Part shown: positions 44,052 to 57,000 of the stretch, one piece after another
Position numbering within the stretch: position 1 is the stretch's first letter
Layout: each line of letters starts with the position of its first letter
NCBI RefSeq assembly: GCF_020164955.1
Contig: NZ_JAIUHG010000028.1
Span: 24,106-88,105, forward strand
Direction of reading: 5' to 3'
From: Mesorhizobium sp. CA8
GTDB lineage: Bacteria > Pseudomonadota > Alphaproteobacteria > Rhizobiales > Rhizobiaceae
Length of the DNA: 64,000 nucleotides
Position numbers and translations under genes: made by a program
The notes under the pieces: generated by a model
Databases searched by the model: none
Told to the model about the DNA's origin: nothing
Seen by the model: the letters and a program-made list of their open reading frames with translations, nothing else

Positions 44052-44582
44052 ATGGCCAAGCTCGTGTTCGGAATGAACCAGTCGCTGGACGGCTACGTCG
44101 ATCACATGGCGTTCGGGCCAAGCCCCACGCTCTTCCGCCATTTCATCGAGGAGGCCGAGAGGCAGGCCGGAAGCATCTACGGTCGCCGCATGTACGAGGT
44201 CATGCGCTACTGGGACGACGAGCATCCCGAATGGAATGCGGACGAGCGGGCCTTCGCGGCGGCGTGGCGGAACCAGCCAAAATGGGTCGTCTCGCGCTCG
44301 TTGAAGTCTGTCGGGCCTAATGCCAGGCTTGTCGAGGGTGATCTCGAAGGCGCCATCCGCAAGCTGAAGGCCGAGCGCGACGGCGAGATCGAAGTCGCCG
44401 GCCCGGACTTGGCGCGAAGCCTCACCGAACTGGGCTTGATCAATGAATATCGGATCTACCTGCACCCGGTGGTGCTTGGTCACGGCAAGCCCTATTTCGC
44501 TGGACCTCGGCCGCCGCTGCGCCTCATGGCTCATGATCGGATCGGCGAGGATGTGATCAGGTTGACCTACGTTCCTGCCTGA
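44052..44582 (+). CDS. RibD C-terminal/dihydrofolate-reductase-fold protein
   Basis: A 176-residue protein of the RibD_C type: MNQSLDGYVD at the N-terminus, GRRMYEVMRYW, a VVSRSL segment and IEVAGPDLARSLTELGLINEYRIYLHPVVLGHGKPYF near the end. These small reductases use NAD(P)H; the substrate is usually unknown. GAGGATCAGG precedes the ATG at 44052. It lies between tRNA-Arg and a damaged copy of the tRNA 3' end, suggesting arrival by integration. Confidence 0.85.
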   Translation: MAKLVFGMNQSLDGYVDHMAFGPSPTLFRHFIEEAERQAGSIYGRRMYEVMRYWDDEHPEWNADERAFAAAWRNQPKWVVSRSLKSVGPNARLVEGDLEGAIRKLKAERDGEIEVAGPDLARSLTELGLINEYRIYLHPVVLGHGKPYFAGPRPPLRLMAHDRIGEDVIRLTYVPA

Positions 44583-44631
44583 TCTCGCGACGTCCTCTCG
44601 TGCTGTACCAAACTGCTTGTCCGAGGTTCGC

Positions 44632-44653
44632 AGTTCGAATCTTCGGGCGCCTC
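44632..44653 (+). repeat. Degenerate copy of tRNA-Arg 3' end (possible att site)
   Basis: AGTTCGAATC followed by TTCGGGCGC matches tRNA-Arg 43787-43807, with two bases (TC) missing and the tail altered to CTCA. It stands 845 bases downstream of the matching tRNA segment. Such duplications are left when an element integrates into a tRNA gene. Confidence 0.55.
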
Positions 44654-44703
44654 ATTCGTGTTCAACACCCACTCTGAAATGGTCAGGTCAGGGCTCAGCG
44701 CGC

Positions 44704-45348
44704 CTATGGCGTATAAGCCAGCGCCAGGATTCTGGGCGAGATGGTGAAGCGCACCGTCAAGCGATTGCCGGATGAAGTGACCGCCTCGCCCGAGGTTAGA
44801 TCGACGGCGATGTCCTCAAAGCCCAGCACCCGGCCGTCGAGCGGAAACGAGGCCTTGTAGACCGCCTCCTTGATCGCAAACAGAATGCGGCTGCCTATGC
44901 CGAAATCAAGATCGCCCAGGCGGTCTTGCGGCGTTGCCACCATGCCTCGGAGCTCGTGCGGCAAGGGCAGGGCAGGCTCGATGTCGACGCCCACGCTTCT
45001 CATCGTGTCGGATAGCGCGGCGACCGCCACGGCAAGCTCGTCGTCATGCGCGATCGAACCGACGGTGCCTGCAGGCCAGATCGGATTTCCCAATTGGCCC
45101 CGCAAGACGGCGAGATCGGCATACTTCAGGCGCCGCAGCAATTCATGCGCGACCCGGCGGCCCGCTCCAGTGGCGGCGCGCGCCCTCTGTTCGCGCGTGG
45201 CGATGGAAGCGCCTTCCGCCGGCAGGAGGTATTGTTCGTCGTCGGCACGAACAATACGGCAGCCGGTGACGAGGCCGGGCGGCATGAGGCCGGCCAGCGC
45301 CTGCTCGACGGCGCTCTCGATGTCCGCGTCGTCCGGCCGTGTGCTCAC
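44704..45348 (-). CDS. 4'-phosphopantetheinyl transferase (EntD/Sfp superfamily)
   Basis: A 214-residue enzyme that loads the phosphopantetheine arm onto carrier domains. Motifs are GSIAHDD (98-103), VGVDIEP with D122 and E124, and FAIKEAVYKA with K160 and E161. It starts 4 bases after the GNAT gene, which itself overlaps the NRPS gene, so its natural client is most likely the NRPS carrier domain (Ser 584). It ends a three-gene operon. Confidence 0.9.
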   Translation of the reverse strand: MSTRPDDADIESAVEQALAGLMPPGLVTGCRIVRADDEQYLLPAEGASIATREQRARAATGAGRRVAHELLRRLKYADLAVLRGQLGNPIWPAGTVGSIAHDDELAVAVAALSDTMRSVGVDIEPALPLPHELRGMVATPQDRLGDLDFGIGSRILFAIKEAVYKASFPLDGRVLGFEDIAVDLTSGEAVTSSGNRLTVRFTISPRILALAYTP

Positions 45349-45352
45349 TTTG

Positions 45353-45825
45353 CTAGCTGCCCAATTCGAGCACGGCAGTCATCTCGCCATCCTCATCCAG
45401 CCCCGCCTCGACGAAACCGAAGCCGGCATAGAGCCGGCGCGCCGCCTCGTTGTCCGGTTCGTAGCAGATCGCGACGCGGCGCATGTGGCCGAGCTGCGCG
45501 ATCTCCTCTAGCGCCCGGGCAACCGCGGCACGGCCAAGCCCCTTGCCCTGTTCGCGGCGGTCGATCATGAAACGGTAGATGATCGCCTCGTCATCGTCGT
45601 CTGGAGCGCTGTACATCAGGAATCCGACGACGCGCCCGGCCGCAACGACAGCGCGGGCGAGGGCCTCGTCATCCTCCCTGGCCTCTTCCAGCGAGTCGGC
45701 ATTCGAGGCGACGAAGCCTTGCTGCTCGGGCATCAGCTCGAGCGCCAGGATCGCCGCCCGGTTGTCCTCGCCGACAGGCCGCAGGACCACCTCGCGGTCG
45801 CGCGGCCGCGCTTCGGCCGAACACG

Positions 45826-45829
<4 letters not shown>
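45353..45829 (-). CDS. GNAT acetyltransferase in NRPS operon (GTG start)
   Basis: About 158 residues with a GNAT fold (MIDRREQGKGLGRAAVARAL as the acetyl-CoA loop and EPDNEAARRLYAGFGFVEAG at the end), close to spermidine/spermine acetyltransferase-like proteins. The GTG at 45829 overlaps the NRPS stop (GTGA), and the frame upstream is antisense to no family feature. In this operon it might acetylate an amine of the product, for example for self-protection or capping; this is inference. Confidence 0.82.
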
Positions 45830-49896
<4,067 letters not shown>

Positions 49897-50182
49897 TGGA
49901 GGACCCGCGAGCTCGTGATGGCTCGCACTATGCCGTGATTGGCGAAAAGACAATTGGCTGACGATGATGGGCCAGTTGATTTGCCTTTGCGGCGGATTTG
50001 AGATGGCGTTCCAATCGGCAATTCATGCCACGCGCCGTTCACGATTATGTGACGGAGCGCCGTCCCGCGACGACACCTGATCGCCTCTATTCAGCCCTTG
50101 GCGGCACTTGGCCTTCCCGTTCGCGTTGCCGAGCAGGGCGATCCAGGCGATGGCCAGCGGCAGCAGAGAAACGCGCTCGATT

Positions 50183-51091
50183 CTATACGAACCGTGATCT
50201 CGTCGTAGCGGTAAGGAAGCAGATATCCGCATCGGCGATGCAGTACGGCACGTGGCGGAAATCGCGGATGCGGGCGACCTCTTCGCCGCGCCAGTCGATC
50301 AGCACGAAGCCGCGCACGGCATCGTCCGCCTGCGGGTTGCGGATGAGGATCGCCGGCCGGCCATCGACGAAGCCGAGCGACAGGGCCCAGTCGCGGAGGC
50401 GGTCGTAATTGCCGAAATAGGTCGAGGCTTCCTTCTTGCCGTTGAGGCGGGCGCGATTAACGACGTCGACCTGGACATCCTCGGCGATCAGCCTCCTGAC
50501 CGCGTCGAAATCGCGCGCGTTGAACAGGTCGACATAGCGGCGCAGGCGGCGCTCCTCCTCCGGGTCGAGCTTCGGCATGGCGACTTCGTCGGTTCGGGCG
50601 GAGAGCGCCTTCAGCTCCGCCCTGCCGCGATGCAGCGCCGCCTTGGTTGCAGCCAAAGTCGCGCGCGTCACCTCGCAGGTTTCGGAAAGGCTGAGGCCGA
50701 GCACGTCGATCAGGACCACGGCGCTGCGCTGCGCCGGCGTGAGTTGCATGAACGTGTGCAGGCTTGTCGCCGCCGCAAGCCGCGCCTCGGCGTTGGCCGA
50801 GAGATCCTCAATCGTCGTCATGTCGGTTTCGCTCATTCGGGAGCGCTCGCGCTGGCGGCGGCGCAGATGATCCTGCGCCGCATTGTGGGCGATACGGAAC
50901 AGCCACTGCTCGGGGCGCTCGACGCGAGTTCCGCCATCATGCGCGGCAAGCGCCTTCACCACCGCCTCCTGCACGATGTCCTCGCCCTCGATCGACGAGC
51001 CGGCCATGCGGGCGGCGTAGCGGTGAAGCTTCGGCCGCAGGCCGACGAGCATGGCGTCAAGTTCCGCGCGGCCGAACGCTGCCGAGCTCAT
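50183..51091 (-). CDS. ECF sigma factor with C-terminal SnoaL-like domain
   Basis: About 302 residues. Sigma region 2 (RYAARMAGSSIEGEDIVQEAVVKAL, WLFRIAHNAAQDHLRRR) and region 4 (LTPAQRSAVVLIDVLGLSLSETCEV) are followed by a SnoaL/NTF2-like tail (about 188-290, VDLFNARDFDAVRRLIAEDVQVDV). Sigma factors of this type use the tail in place of a separate anti-sigma factor. GAGGACGA precedes the ATG at 51091. A small ABM-like gene lies 42 bases upstream on the same strand, so the two may be cotranscribed. Confidence 0.85.
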   Translation of the reverse strand: MSSAAFGRAELDAMLVGLRPKLHRYAARMAGSSIEGEDIVQEAVVKALAAHDGGTRVERPEQWLFRIAHNAAQDHLRRRQRERSRMSETDMTTIEDLSANAEARLAAATSLHTFMQLTPAQRSAVVLIDVLGLSLSETCEVTRATLAATKAALHRGRAELKALSARTDEVAMPKLDPEEERRLRRYVDLFNARDFDAVRRLIAEDVQVDVVNRARLNGKKEASTYFGNYDRLRDWALSLGFVDGRPAILIRNPQADDAVRGFVLIDWRGEEVARIRDFRHVPYCIADADICFLTATTRSRFV

Positions 51092-51133
51092 TCGTCCTCT
51101 TTCTCGCCTGGCCGATGCCATGCGGTGCCCGGA

Positions 51134-51454
51134 TCAGGCGGGCACGGCTTCATCGGCTCTGGCCAGCATACGATAGTTGCCAACAATCTTCGCCGGCGCC
51201 CGCACAAGCGGCGTCGAACGCCGCGCGGCATGATCGGCGCCGAAGGCCTTGAACGCGTCGAGTTCGGTCAGCGCCGAGCTGTCCTTGTCGTAGCCGACGA
51301 GGTGTACGAACTCCCCATTCTCCAGTTCGAGCACCAGATAGCGCACCGATCGCGGCTGCGTTTCATCCAGCGCCTCGAACACTTTTGCCACCAGCGCCCG
51401 GTTCTCGGCGATGCTGGCGTCCTTCACGCCGTAGCGGATCAGATTGTAGGTCAT
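51134..51454 (-). CDS. Small ABM/dimeric ferredoxin-like fold protein
   Basis: A 106-residue protein (MTYNLIRYGVKD, FEALDETQPRSVRYLVLELENGEFVHLV) that resembles antibiotic-biosynthesis-monooxygenase-like or Dabb folds. The reaction is unknown. GGAG precedes the ATG at 51454. It is upstream of the SnoaL-type sigma factor gene; partners of this kind are often regulated by the sigma factor. Confidence 0.65.
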   Translation of the reverse strand: MTYNLIRYGVKDASIAENRALVAKVFEALDETQPRSVRYLVLELENGEFVHLVGYDKDSSALTELDAFKAFGADHAARRSTPLVRAPAKIVGNYRMLARADEAVPA

Positions 51455-51561
51455 TGTCGTCTCCTTCGGTTGGTATGAGGAAGACGTTTCGTGCGGGTCA
51501 AAGGATTCACGTGGACGCAAAAAATTTCCCCCCTAAACCGCCCCAAGGAGGAGAGAACCGC

Positions 51562-53217
51562 TCAGCCGACCGCCTTCGCCGCCGCCCGCCCGGCGCTGCG
51601 CCCCGAAAAAATGCAGCCGCCGAGAAATGTGCCTTCGAGCGCCGCGTAGCCATGCACACCGCCGCCGCCGAAGCCGGCGGCTTCGCCCACCGCATAAAGC
51701 CCCGGCACCGGCTGTCCGGCGGCGTCGAGCACACGGCTGTCGAGGTCGGTCTGCAGCCCGCCCAGCGTCTTGCGGGTCAGGATGTTGAGGCGCACCGCGA
51801 TCAGCGGGCCGTTCGCCTGGTCGAGCATCTTGTGCGGCTTGGCGGTGCGGATCAGCCTGTCGCCGAGATAGGCTCGGGCGCCGCGCAGCCCGGTGATCTG
51901 CGCATCCTTGGAGAACGGATTGTCAAGCTGCCTGTCGCGGGCGCGGATCTCGCGCTCAACCTGGGCGACGTCCAGCAGCGGCTCGCCGCCGGCCAGCGCG
52001 TTCATGCGCGCCACCAGTTTCGCAAGGTCGGCCTCGACGATGAAATCCTCGCCCTTTTCCATGAAGGCCTTCACGGGGCCGGGAATTCCCGACGTCGCGC
52101 GGCCCAGCACCTGCCGCCAGCTTTTGCCGGTGAGGTCGGGGTTCTGCTCGGAGCCCGACAGCGCGAACTCCTTCTGGATGATCTTTTTGGTCAGGATGAA
52201 CCAGGAATAATCGAAGCCGGTGCTCATGATGTGGCTGAGCGTGCCCAGCGTGTCGAAGCCCGGATAGAGCGGCGCCGGCAGCCTTTTGCCGCGCGCGTCG
52301 AGCCACAGCGAGGAGGGGCCGGGCAGGATGCGGATCGCATGCTCGGTCCAGATCGGCGCCCAGTTCTTGATGCCCTCGACATAGTGCCACATACGGTCGC
52401 GGTTGATGATCGAACCCCCGGCAGCCTCGGTGATCGCCAGCATGCGCCCGTCGACATGGTCGGGCACGCCCGTGATCATCCGCTTCGGCGGCGCGCCTAG
52501 CCGTGACGGCCAGTTCTGGCGCACCAGCTCATGATTGCCGCCGATGCCGCCGGAAGCGACGATCACCGCTTGCGCGCTGAGCTCGAACGCGCCGGTCGCG
52601 GCGCGCGAACTCTTGCGGCCGCGCTCGACGCTGCACGGTTCCAGCACATCGCCACGCACGCCAGTTACTGTATCGCCGGCGCGGATGATCTCGTTGACCC
52701 GGTGGCGGAACTTGAACTGGACCAGCCCGCGCTTTTGCGCCTCGCGCACGCGCTGCACGAAAGGCTCGAGCACGCCGGGCCCGGTGCCCCAGGTGATGTG
52801 GAAGCGCGGCACCGAATTGCCGTGGCCGGTCGCATTGCCGCCGCCGCGCTCGGCCCATCCGACCACGGGGAAGAATTTCAGGCCCCGCTCGATCAGCCAG
52901 GAGCGCTTCTCGCCAGCGGCGAAGCCGACATAGGCTTCCGCCCATTTGCGCGGCCAGAAATCCTCAGGGCGATCGAAGGCGGCCGTGCCCATCCAGTCCT
53001 CGAGCGCGAGGTCGTGGGAATCGCGGATGCGCATGCGCCGCTGCTCCGGCGAATCGACCAGGAACAACCCGCCGAACGACCAGAAGGCCTGGCCGCCCAG
53101 CGACTGTTCCGGCTCCTGGTCGACGATGATGATTTTCTTGCCGGCCTCCGCCAACTCAGTCGCGGCGACGAGGCCAGCCAGCCCCGCGCCGACAATGATC
53201 ACGTCCGCGTCAGCCAT
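51562..53217 (-). CDS. FAD-dependent dehydrogenase (KstD/fumarate reductase-like)
   Basis: A 551-residue flavoprotein with the FAD-binding motif VIIVGAGLAGLVAATELAEAGK at the N-terminus, GGQAFWSFGG after it, and a C-terminal GLYAVGEAAGFGGGGVHGYAALEGTFLGGCIFSGR that closes the flavin site. It looks like ketosteroid 1-dehydrogenase or fumarate-reductase flavoproteins; the substrate is unknown. GGGAGGG precedes the ATG. It follows the Gfo/Idh gene by 41 bases, so the two are probably cotranscribed. Confidence 0.87.
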   Translation of the reverse strand: MADADVIIVGAGLAGLVAATELAEAGKKIIIVDQEPEQSLGGQAFWSFGGLFLVDSPEQRRMRIRDSHDLALEDWMGTAAFDRPEDFWPRKWAEAYVGFAAGEKRSWLIERGLKFFPVVGWAERGGGNATGHGNSVPRFHITWGTGPGVLEPFVQRVREAQKRGLVQFKFRHRVNEIIRAGDTVTGVRGDVLEPCSVERGRKSSRAATGAFELSAQAVIVASGGIGGNHELVRQNWPSRLGAPPKRMITGVPDHVDGRMLAITEAAGGSIINRDRMWHYVEGIKNWAPIWTEHAIRILPGPSSLWLDARGKRLPAPLYPGFDTLGTLSHIMSTGFDYSWFILTKKIIQKEFALSGSEQNPDLTGKSWRQVLGRATSGIPGPVKAFMEKGEDFIVEADLAKLVARMNALAGGEPLLDVAQVEREIRARDRQLDNPFSKDAQITGLRGARAYLGDRLIRTAKPHKMLDQANGPLIAVRLNILTRKTLGGLQTDLDSRVLDAAGQPVPGLYAVGEAAGFGGGGVHGYAALEGTFLGGCIFSGRSAGRAAAKAVG

Positions 53218-53258
53218 TTTCCCTCCCAGAACTAGCCGGCAAAACTTATTGCGGCGTC

Positions 53259-54245
53259 TCAGACGGGCTCCCAGCCGTCCTTCTCGCCGGCGCGGAAGAT
53301 GGCGTCGATGACCTTCTGGTTGAGCACCGATTCCTCCAGGGTGAAGACGCGGTCTTTGCCGCCCTGGGCGGCGCGCACGAAGGCTTCGCACTCCAGCCGG
53401 TATTGCTGGGTGCCCGGGAAGCGGAACACCTGCGCGTCGGTGTGGTTCTGGTTGTGCAGCTCGATGCGGTGGTGGTCGTAGAGCCCGGCATTGAACGGGG
53501 CGAAGACCTCGATGAAACCCTTCTCGCCGTGGAACACCATCACCTGCCGCGCCGCCATTTGCGTCGACAGGTAGAAGGACAATTCGAAATCGCCGAAATC
53601 GGCGCGGATCGAGGAATAGATGTCGGTGCCGAAACTCTTGTCGCGCTCTATATTGGCCTGGACACGGATAGGCTCCTTGCCGGTCGAAAAGCGCGTCGAT
53701 ACGGTCGGATAGACGCCGATGTCGGGCAGCGCGCCACCGCCGAGATCGAGCTGGTTGCGCATGTTCTTGGGGTCGACATTGTAGTAGGAGAACGCGCCCT
53801 GCACATGGCGCAGCCGACCGATGGCGCCGCCGGCAATGAGGTCACGCACCTTGATCCATTGCGGGTGGTAGACGACCATGAAGGCCTCGCAGACCAGCAC
53901 CTTCTTCTCGTCGCGCAGCTTGATCAGCGGCGGGATGTCCTTGGCGTCGAGCGCCAGCGGTTTTTCCACCAGCACATGCTTCCCGGCCTCGATCGCCTTT
54001 GCCGTCCATTCGACATGCTGGGAGGTTGGCAGCGGGATATAGACGCCGTCGACCTCCTTGGAGGCGAGCAATTCCTCATAGGAGCCGAAAGCATGACGGG
54101 CGCCGAAACGCTCGCCCAGCGCCTTGGCCTTGGAGAGATCGCGGCTGGCGATCGCCGACAGGACCCCGTTCTCCGATTCCACGATTGCCGGCAAAAGCTG
54201 CTCGCGGCCGATCTTTGCCGTCGACAGAACACCCCATCGGAACAT
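53259..54245 (-). CDS. Gfo/Idh/MocA-family oxidoreductase
   Basis: About 328 residues. An N-terminal NAD(P)-binding fold (FRWGVLSTAKIGREQLLPAI), the EKPLALDAKD motif and a C-terminal beta-sheet domain mark the Gfo/Idh/MocA family, which acts on sugars, inositols and related compounds. The ATG at 54245 is preceded by GGAG; a GTG one codon earlier is possible. It is the first gene of a likely operon with the FAD dehydrogenase. Confidence 0.88.
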   Translation of the reverse strand: MFRWGVLSTAKIGREQLLPAIVESENGVLSAIASRDLSKAKALGERFGARHAFGSYEELLASKEVDGVYIPLPTSQHVEWTAKAIEAGKHVLVEKPLALDAKDIPPLIKLRDEKKVLVCEAFMVVYHPQWIKVRDLIAGGAIGRLRHVQGAFSYYNVDPKNMRNQLDLGGGALPDIGVYPTVSTRFSTGKEPIRVQANIERDKSFGTDIYSSIRADFGDFELSFYLSTQMAARQVMVFHGEKGFIEVFAPFNAGLYDHHRIELHNQNHTDAQVFRFPGTQQYRLECEAFVRAAQGGKDRVFTLEESVLNQKVIDAIFRAGEKDGWEPV

Positions 54246-54316
54246 CACGCTTCTCCATGTCGGTTACATCGATGGAGGTGTGCCCCAAATAGAGGGAAAA
54301 GCCAATGCGGGAGAAG

Positions 54317-54518
54317 CTCCTTCCTCGCCCCACGCAGTGGGGAGAGGTGGCCCGGCGAAGCCGGGGCGGAGAGGGGTTTTCGTAGAGCGCCGGGTTGCCG
54401 GAGCCGCTTTATGACCTTCAGCTTGCAAGGGCTCTGCCGTCGCGAAGGGTCGCCCACCGCTCCGTCTCGGGCTTCGCCCGGGCCACCTCTCCCCCGCTTT
54501 GCGGGGGCGAGGAAAGGG
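54317..54518. repeat. Large inverted repeat of CCTCTCCCC type
   Basis: The segment 54317-54378 (CTCGCCCC...GGGGAGAGGTGGCCCGG...) and 54454-54518 (...CCGGGCCACCTCTCCCCC...GGGGGCGAGG) are inverted copies separated by about 75 bases. This is a two-unit form of the intergenic palindromes seen elsewhere in the window. Confidence 0.7.
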
Positions 54519-54525
54519 ACTGCGA

Positions 54526-55101
54526 CTAACCTCTCTTGCCCGTCAGCATCATGTCGAAATCGACGACATTGGAATAGAGCGGCGTGCCGACATCCATGCC
54601 GTAGCGCGACCGCAGAACCTTGCCGGTGACGTGGAATTTGATGGTTCCGCCCTTCAATCCGCCGAGCTCGGCCGTGAATTTTTCCGGAAACGTCTTGCCG
54701 CGCGCCGTCAGCCGGCCGGTCACCACCGCCGTCGTGTCGCCGGTGCGTGTCACGTTTGTAGAGCGGAACTGGATCTCCGGACTGTTGGCCGCGTCGAACA
54801 CCGCGTCGGAACGCAGGAAGGCGTCGATACGGCCCTGCCCGGTGCCGACGCTTTCGGGATAGATGGTGAGGTCCACCTTCGAGCGGCCGACATCGCCATT
54901 GTCGATGCGGATCGTGCCCTTGAAGCGGCCGAAGGCGCCGTCGAAGCCACCGCCGCCGGCCTTGCCGATGGTGAAGCGGATCGAGGAGGCCGACGGGCTG
55001 ATCGTGTAGCTGCCGGCGGCGTCGCTGAGCGCCACCGCGGCAACGGCAGGCATGGTAAGGCAAGCGGCAAAAGCCGCCAATCCGAGGATACGCGCGTTCA
55101 T
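54526..55101 (-). CDS. YceI-family periplasmic lipid-binding protein
   Basis: A 191-residue protein with a signal peptide (about 1-22, ending AVAAVA) and one YceI lipocalin-like barrel (SYTISPSASSIRFTIGKAGG, FKGTIRIDNGD, VTGRLTARGKTFP). YceI proteins bind isoprenoid lipids and are often coexpressed with a cytochrome b561; here the b561 gene lies 66 bases upstream on the same strand. Confidence 0.93.
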   Translation of the reverse strand: MNARILGLAAFAACLTMPAVAAVALSDAAGSYTISPSASSIRFTIGKAGGGGFDGAFGRFKGTIRIDNGDVGRSKVDLTIYPESVGTGQGRIDAFLRSDAVFDAANSPEIQFRSTNVTRTGDTTAVVTGRLTARGKTFPEKFTAELGGLKGGTIKFHVTGKVLRSRYGMDVGTPLYSNVVDFDMMLTGKRG

Positions 55102-55167
55102 GGGTTTCTTCCTTCCGCAGATACGGTTTTCTGCGTTCTCGCCCCACCAACGACCGGTGGCGCAGTT

Positions 55168-55737
55168 CTATTCCCTGCCTGACGAAGGTGTGATCATGCG
55201 CGTCAGCACCGTGTTGCGCAGCAGCAAATGGTGGCGCAGGGCCGCCGCGATGTGCAGCGCCACCAGCGCGATGCCGGCATAGGCGAGATACCAGTGCGCG
55301 GAAGCCCAGAAGCTTTCCGAAGCGTCGGATTCGGCCAGCGGCAGATCGGGTATCACGAAGAGATTGAATGGCATGGTCGGGATCTCCAACGTCGACACCG
55401 AGACCAGCGCCCAGCCGGAAAGAGGCAGCGCGATCTGGAACGCATAGAGCGCGAAATGCGCGAGCGGTGCAGTCCTGCGCTCCAGCGTTCCGACCGAACC
55501 CGGCAGCTCCGGCGCCGCATTGCCGAGCCGCCAGGCGATGCGCAGGATGATCAGGCCGAGCAGCAGGAAGCCGAAGGATTTGTGCAGCTGGATCAGCTCG
55601 AAGGCCGTCCGCTGGCTTTCGATCCGCACCATGACGACGCCGAGCACGAACTGGCCGATGAAGATGATGCCGATCAGCCAGTGGAGGATGATCATCGCCC
55701 AGCCATAGCGGGTCGGGGTGTTGGTGATGGATTGCAT
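55168..55737 (-). CDS. Cytochrome b561-family diheme protein
   Basis: A 189-residue, four-helix membrane protein. Paired histidines for two b-hemes are visible (ILHWLIG, LHKSFGF, AHFALY, ALHIAAALRHH). It moves electrons between a quinol pool and a periplasmic partner, probably the YceI protein encoded next. Confidence 0.92.
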   Translation of the reverse strand: MQSITNTPTRYGWAMIILHWLIGIIFIGQFVLGVVMVRIESQRTAFELIQLHKSFGFLLLGLIILRIAWRLGNAAPELPGSVGTLERRTAPLAHFALYAFQIALPLSGWALVSVSTLEIPTMPFNLFVIPDLPLAESDASESFWASAHWYLAYAGIALVALHIAAALRHHLLLRNTVLTRMITPSSGRE

Positions 55738-55808
55738 GCGAGGCGAACGCTATCGAGTTCAGCTTTCTTCCGAGACGCCGGCTGTCATTCTCTCGGCACC
55801 CAGACGCT

Positions 55809-55962
55809 GGCGCCGCCCCTCATTGCCCTGCCGGGCATTTCTCCCCGTAGATGGGAGAAAGAGCAGTTTCGGCGCCGGCGATTGGCGAAACCGCCGGCGA
55901 TAGCGTCCCTTCTCCCCGTTCAACGGGGAGAAGATGCCGCCAGGCAGATGAGGGGCGGCGCC
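55809..55962. repeat. Intergenic palindromic repeat (GGCGCCGCCCCTCAT type)
   Basis: Outer arms at 55809-55824 and 55947-55962 are complementary, and inner CTTCTCCCCGTTCAACGGGGAGAAG forms a hairpin. It lies between the b561 gene and the LysR gene and may act as a terminator or processing element. Confidence 0.7.
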
Positions 55963-56012
55963 AACCCTCGACAATTTTTGCCATCACGTCTGAAGCGTGG
56001 TTTTGGCGCGAG

Positions 56013-56903
56013 CTAAGCGCTCACCTTGAAGAAATTCACGAAGGCCCGGAGCGCCGGCCGCATCTGCCGGCGGCTGGGATAATAGACGAAGAACCCGTCG
56101 AAGGGCGGGCACCAATCCTCCAGCACGCGGATCAACCTGCCGTCGGCAAGCGGCGCCCGCACATAGGGCTCGAAGACGAAGGCCAGGCCGGCGCCGTCGA
56201 CCGCCGCCTGGGCGATCAGATGATCCTCGTCGAGGATCAGCGGCCCCTCGACCACCATCTCGATTTCCTCGCCATCCTTCTCGAACTCCCAGCGGTAAAG
56301 GATGCCGCTGGAGAAACGGAAGCGGATGCAGCGGTGGCCGGTGAGGTCACGCGGATGGCGCGGCTTGGGCATAGAAGCGAGATAGGAGGGCGCAGCGACC
56401 ACCGCGCCGCGGATGTTGGGCCCGATCCGCACCGCGATCATGTCACGCTGCAGGCTTTCGCCGAGCCTGACGCCGGCGTCGAAGCCACCCTCGACGACAT
56501 CGGTGAAGCGATCCTCGATGACGATCTCCAGCCCGATGTCGGGATAAGCGGCGGCAAAGGCGCCGAGCCGCGGCGTCAGCACAAGATGCGCGGCGGTGCG
56601 CGGCACGCTAAGCCGTAGATTCCCCGCCGGCCGGTCGCGCGCCTCGACCGCCGTTTCCAGCGCCAGGTCGATTTCGGACAGGGCCGGCCGCAGCCGTTCC
56701 AAAAGCTGCGCGCCTTCTTCGGTCGGAGCCACGCTGCGCGTGCTGCGCGCAAGCAGCCGCACGCCGAGCCGTGCTTCCAGGCTCGACACCGCGTGGCTGA
56801 CCGCGGAAGGCGCGATGCCGAGCTCGCGGGCCGCGCCGCGGAAGCTGGCGCATTGAGCGACCGAGGCAAGCACAGCGAGTTGTGAGAGGTTCGTCCGGTT
56901 CAT
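56013..56903 (-). CDS. LysR-family regulator
   Basis: A 296-residue LTTR. The N-terminal winged HTH (CASFRGAARELGIAPSAVSHAVSSLEARLGVRLLAR) is standard and is followed by the periplasmic-binding-like effector domain (about 90-296). It is divergent from the aldo-keto reductase gene, the usual LysR target layout. A TCTAT-N3-ATAGA site is directly upstream of its start. Confidence 0.92.
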   Translation of the reverse strand: MNRTNLSQLAVLASVAQCASFRGAARELGIAPSAVSHAVSSLEARLGVRLLARSTRSVAPTEEGAQLLERLRPALSEIDLALETAVEARDRPAGNLRLSVPRTAAHLVLTPRLGAFAAAYPDIGLEIVIEDRFTDVVEGGFDAGVRLGESLQRDMIAVRIGPNIRGAVVAAPSYLASMPKPRHPRDLTGHRCIRFRFSSGILYRWEFEKDGEEIEMVVEGPLILDEDHLIAQAAVDGAGLAFVFEPYVRAPLADGRLIRVLEDWCPPFDGFFVYYPSRRQMRPALRAFVNFFKVSA

Positions 56904-56906
56904 TGT

Positions 56907-56919
56907 TCTATTTTATAGA
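56907..56919. promoter_or_regulatory. LysR-type operator TCTAT-N3-ATAGA
   Basis: Perfect inverted arms in an AT-rich patch, three bases upstream of the LysR start codon and 82 bases before the aldo-keto reductase start. It contains the T-N11-A frame typical of LTTR boxes. Confidence 0.45.
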
Positions 56920-57000
56920 GCAAGCCGTACTAAAGAGAAAGAATTATCGAACGCATCGCGAGGCGCTATCTCTCCCTCATCGCAACAAGGGAGATGCGCC

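Noticed and set aside
50023..50232. 69-codon frame overlapping the 3' end of the SnoaL-type sigma gene
   Set aside because: No ribosome site and no conserved features; probably chance.
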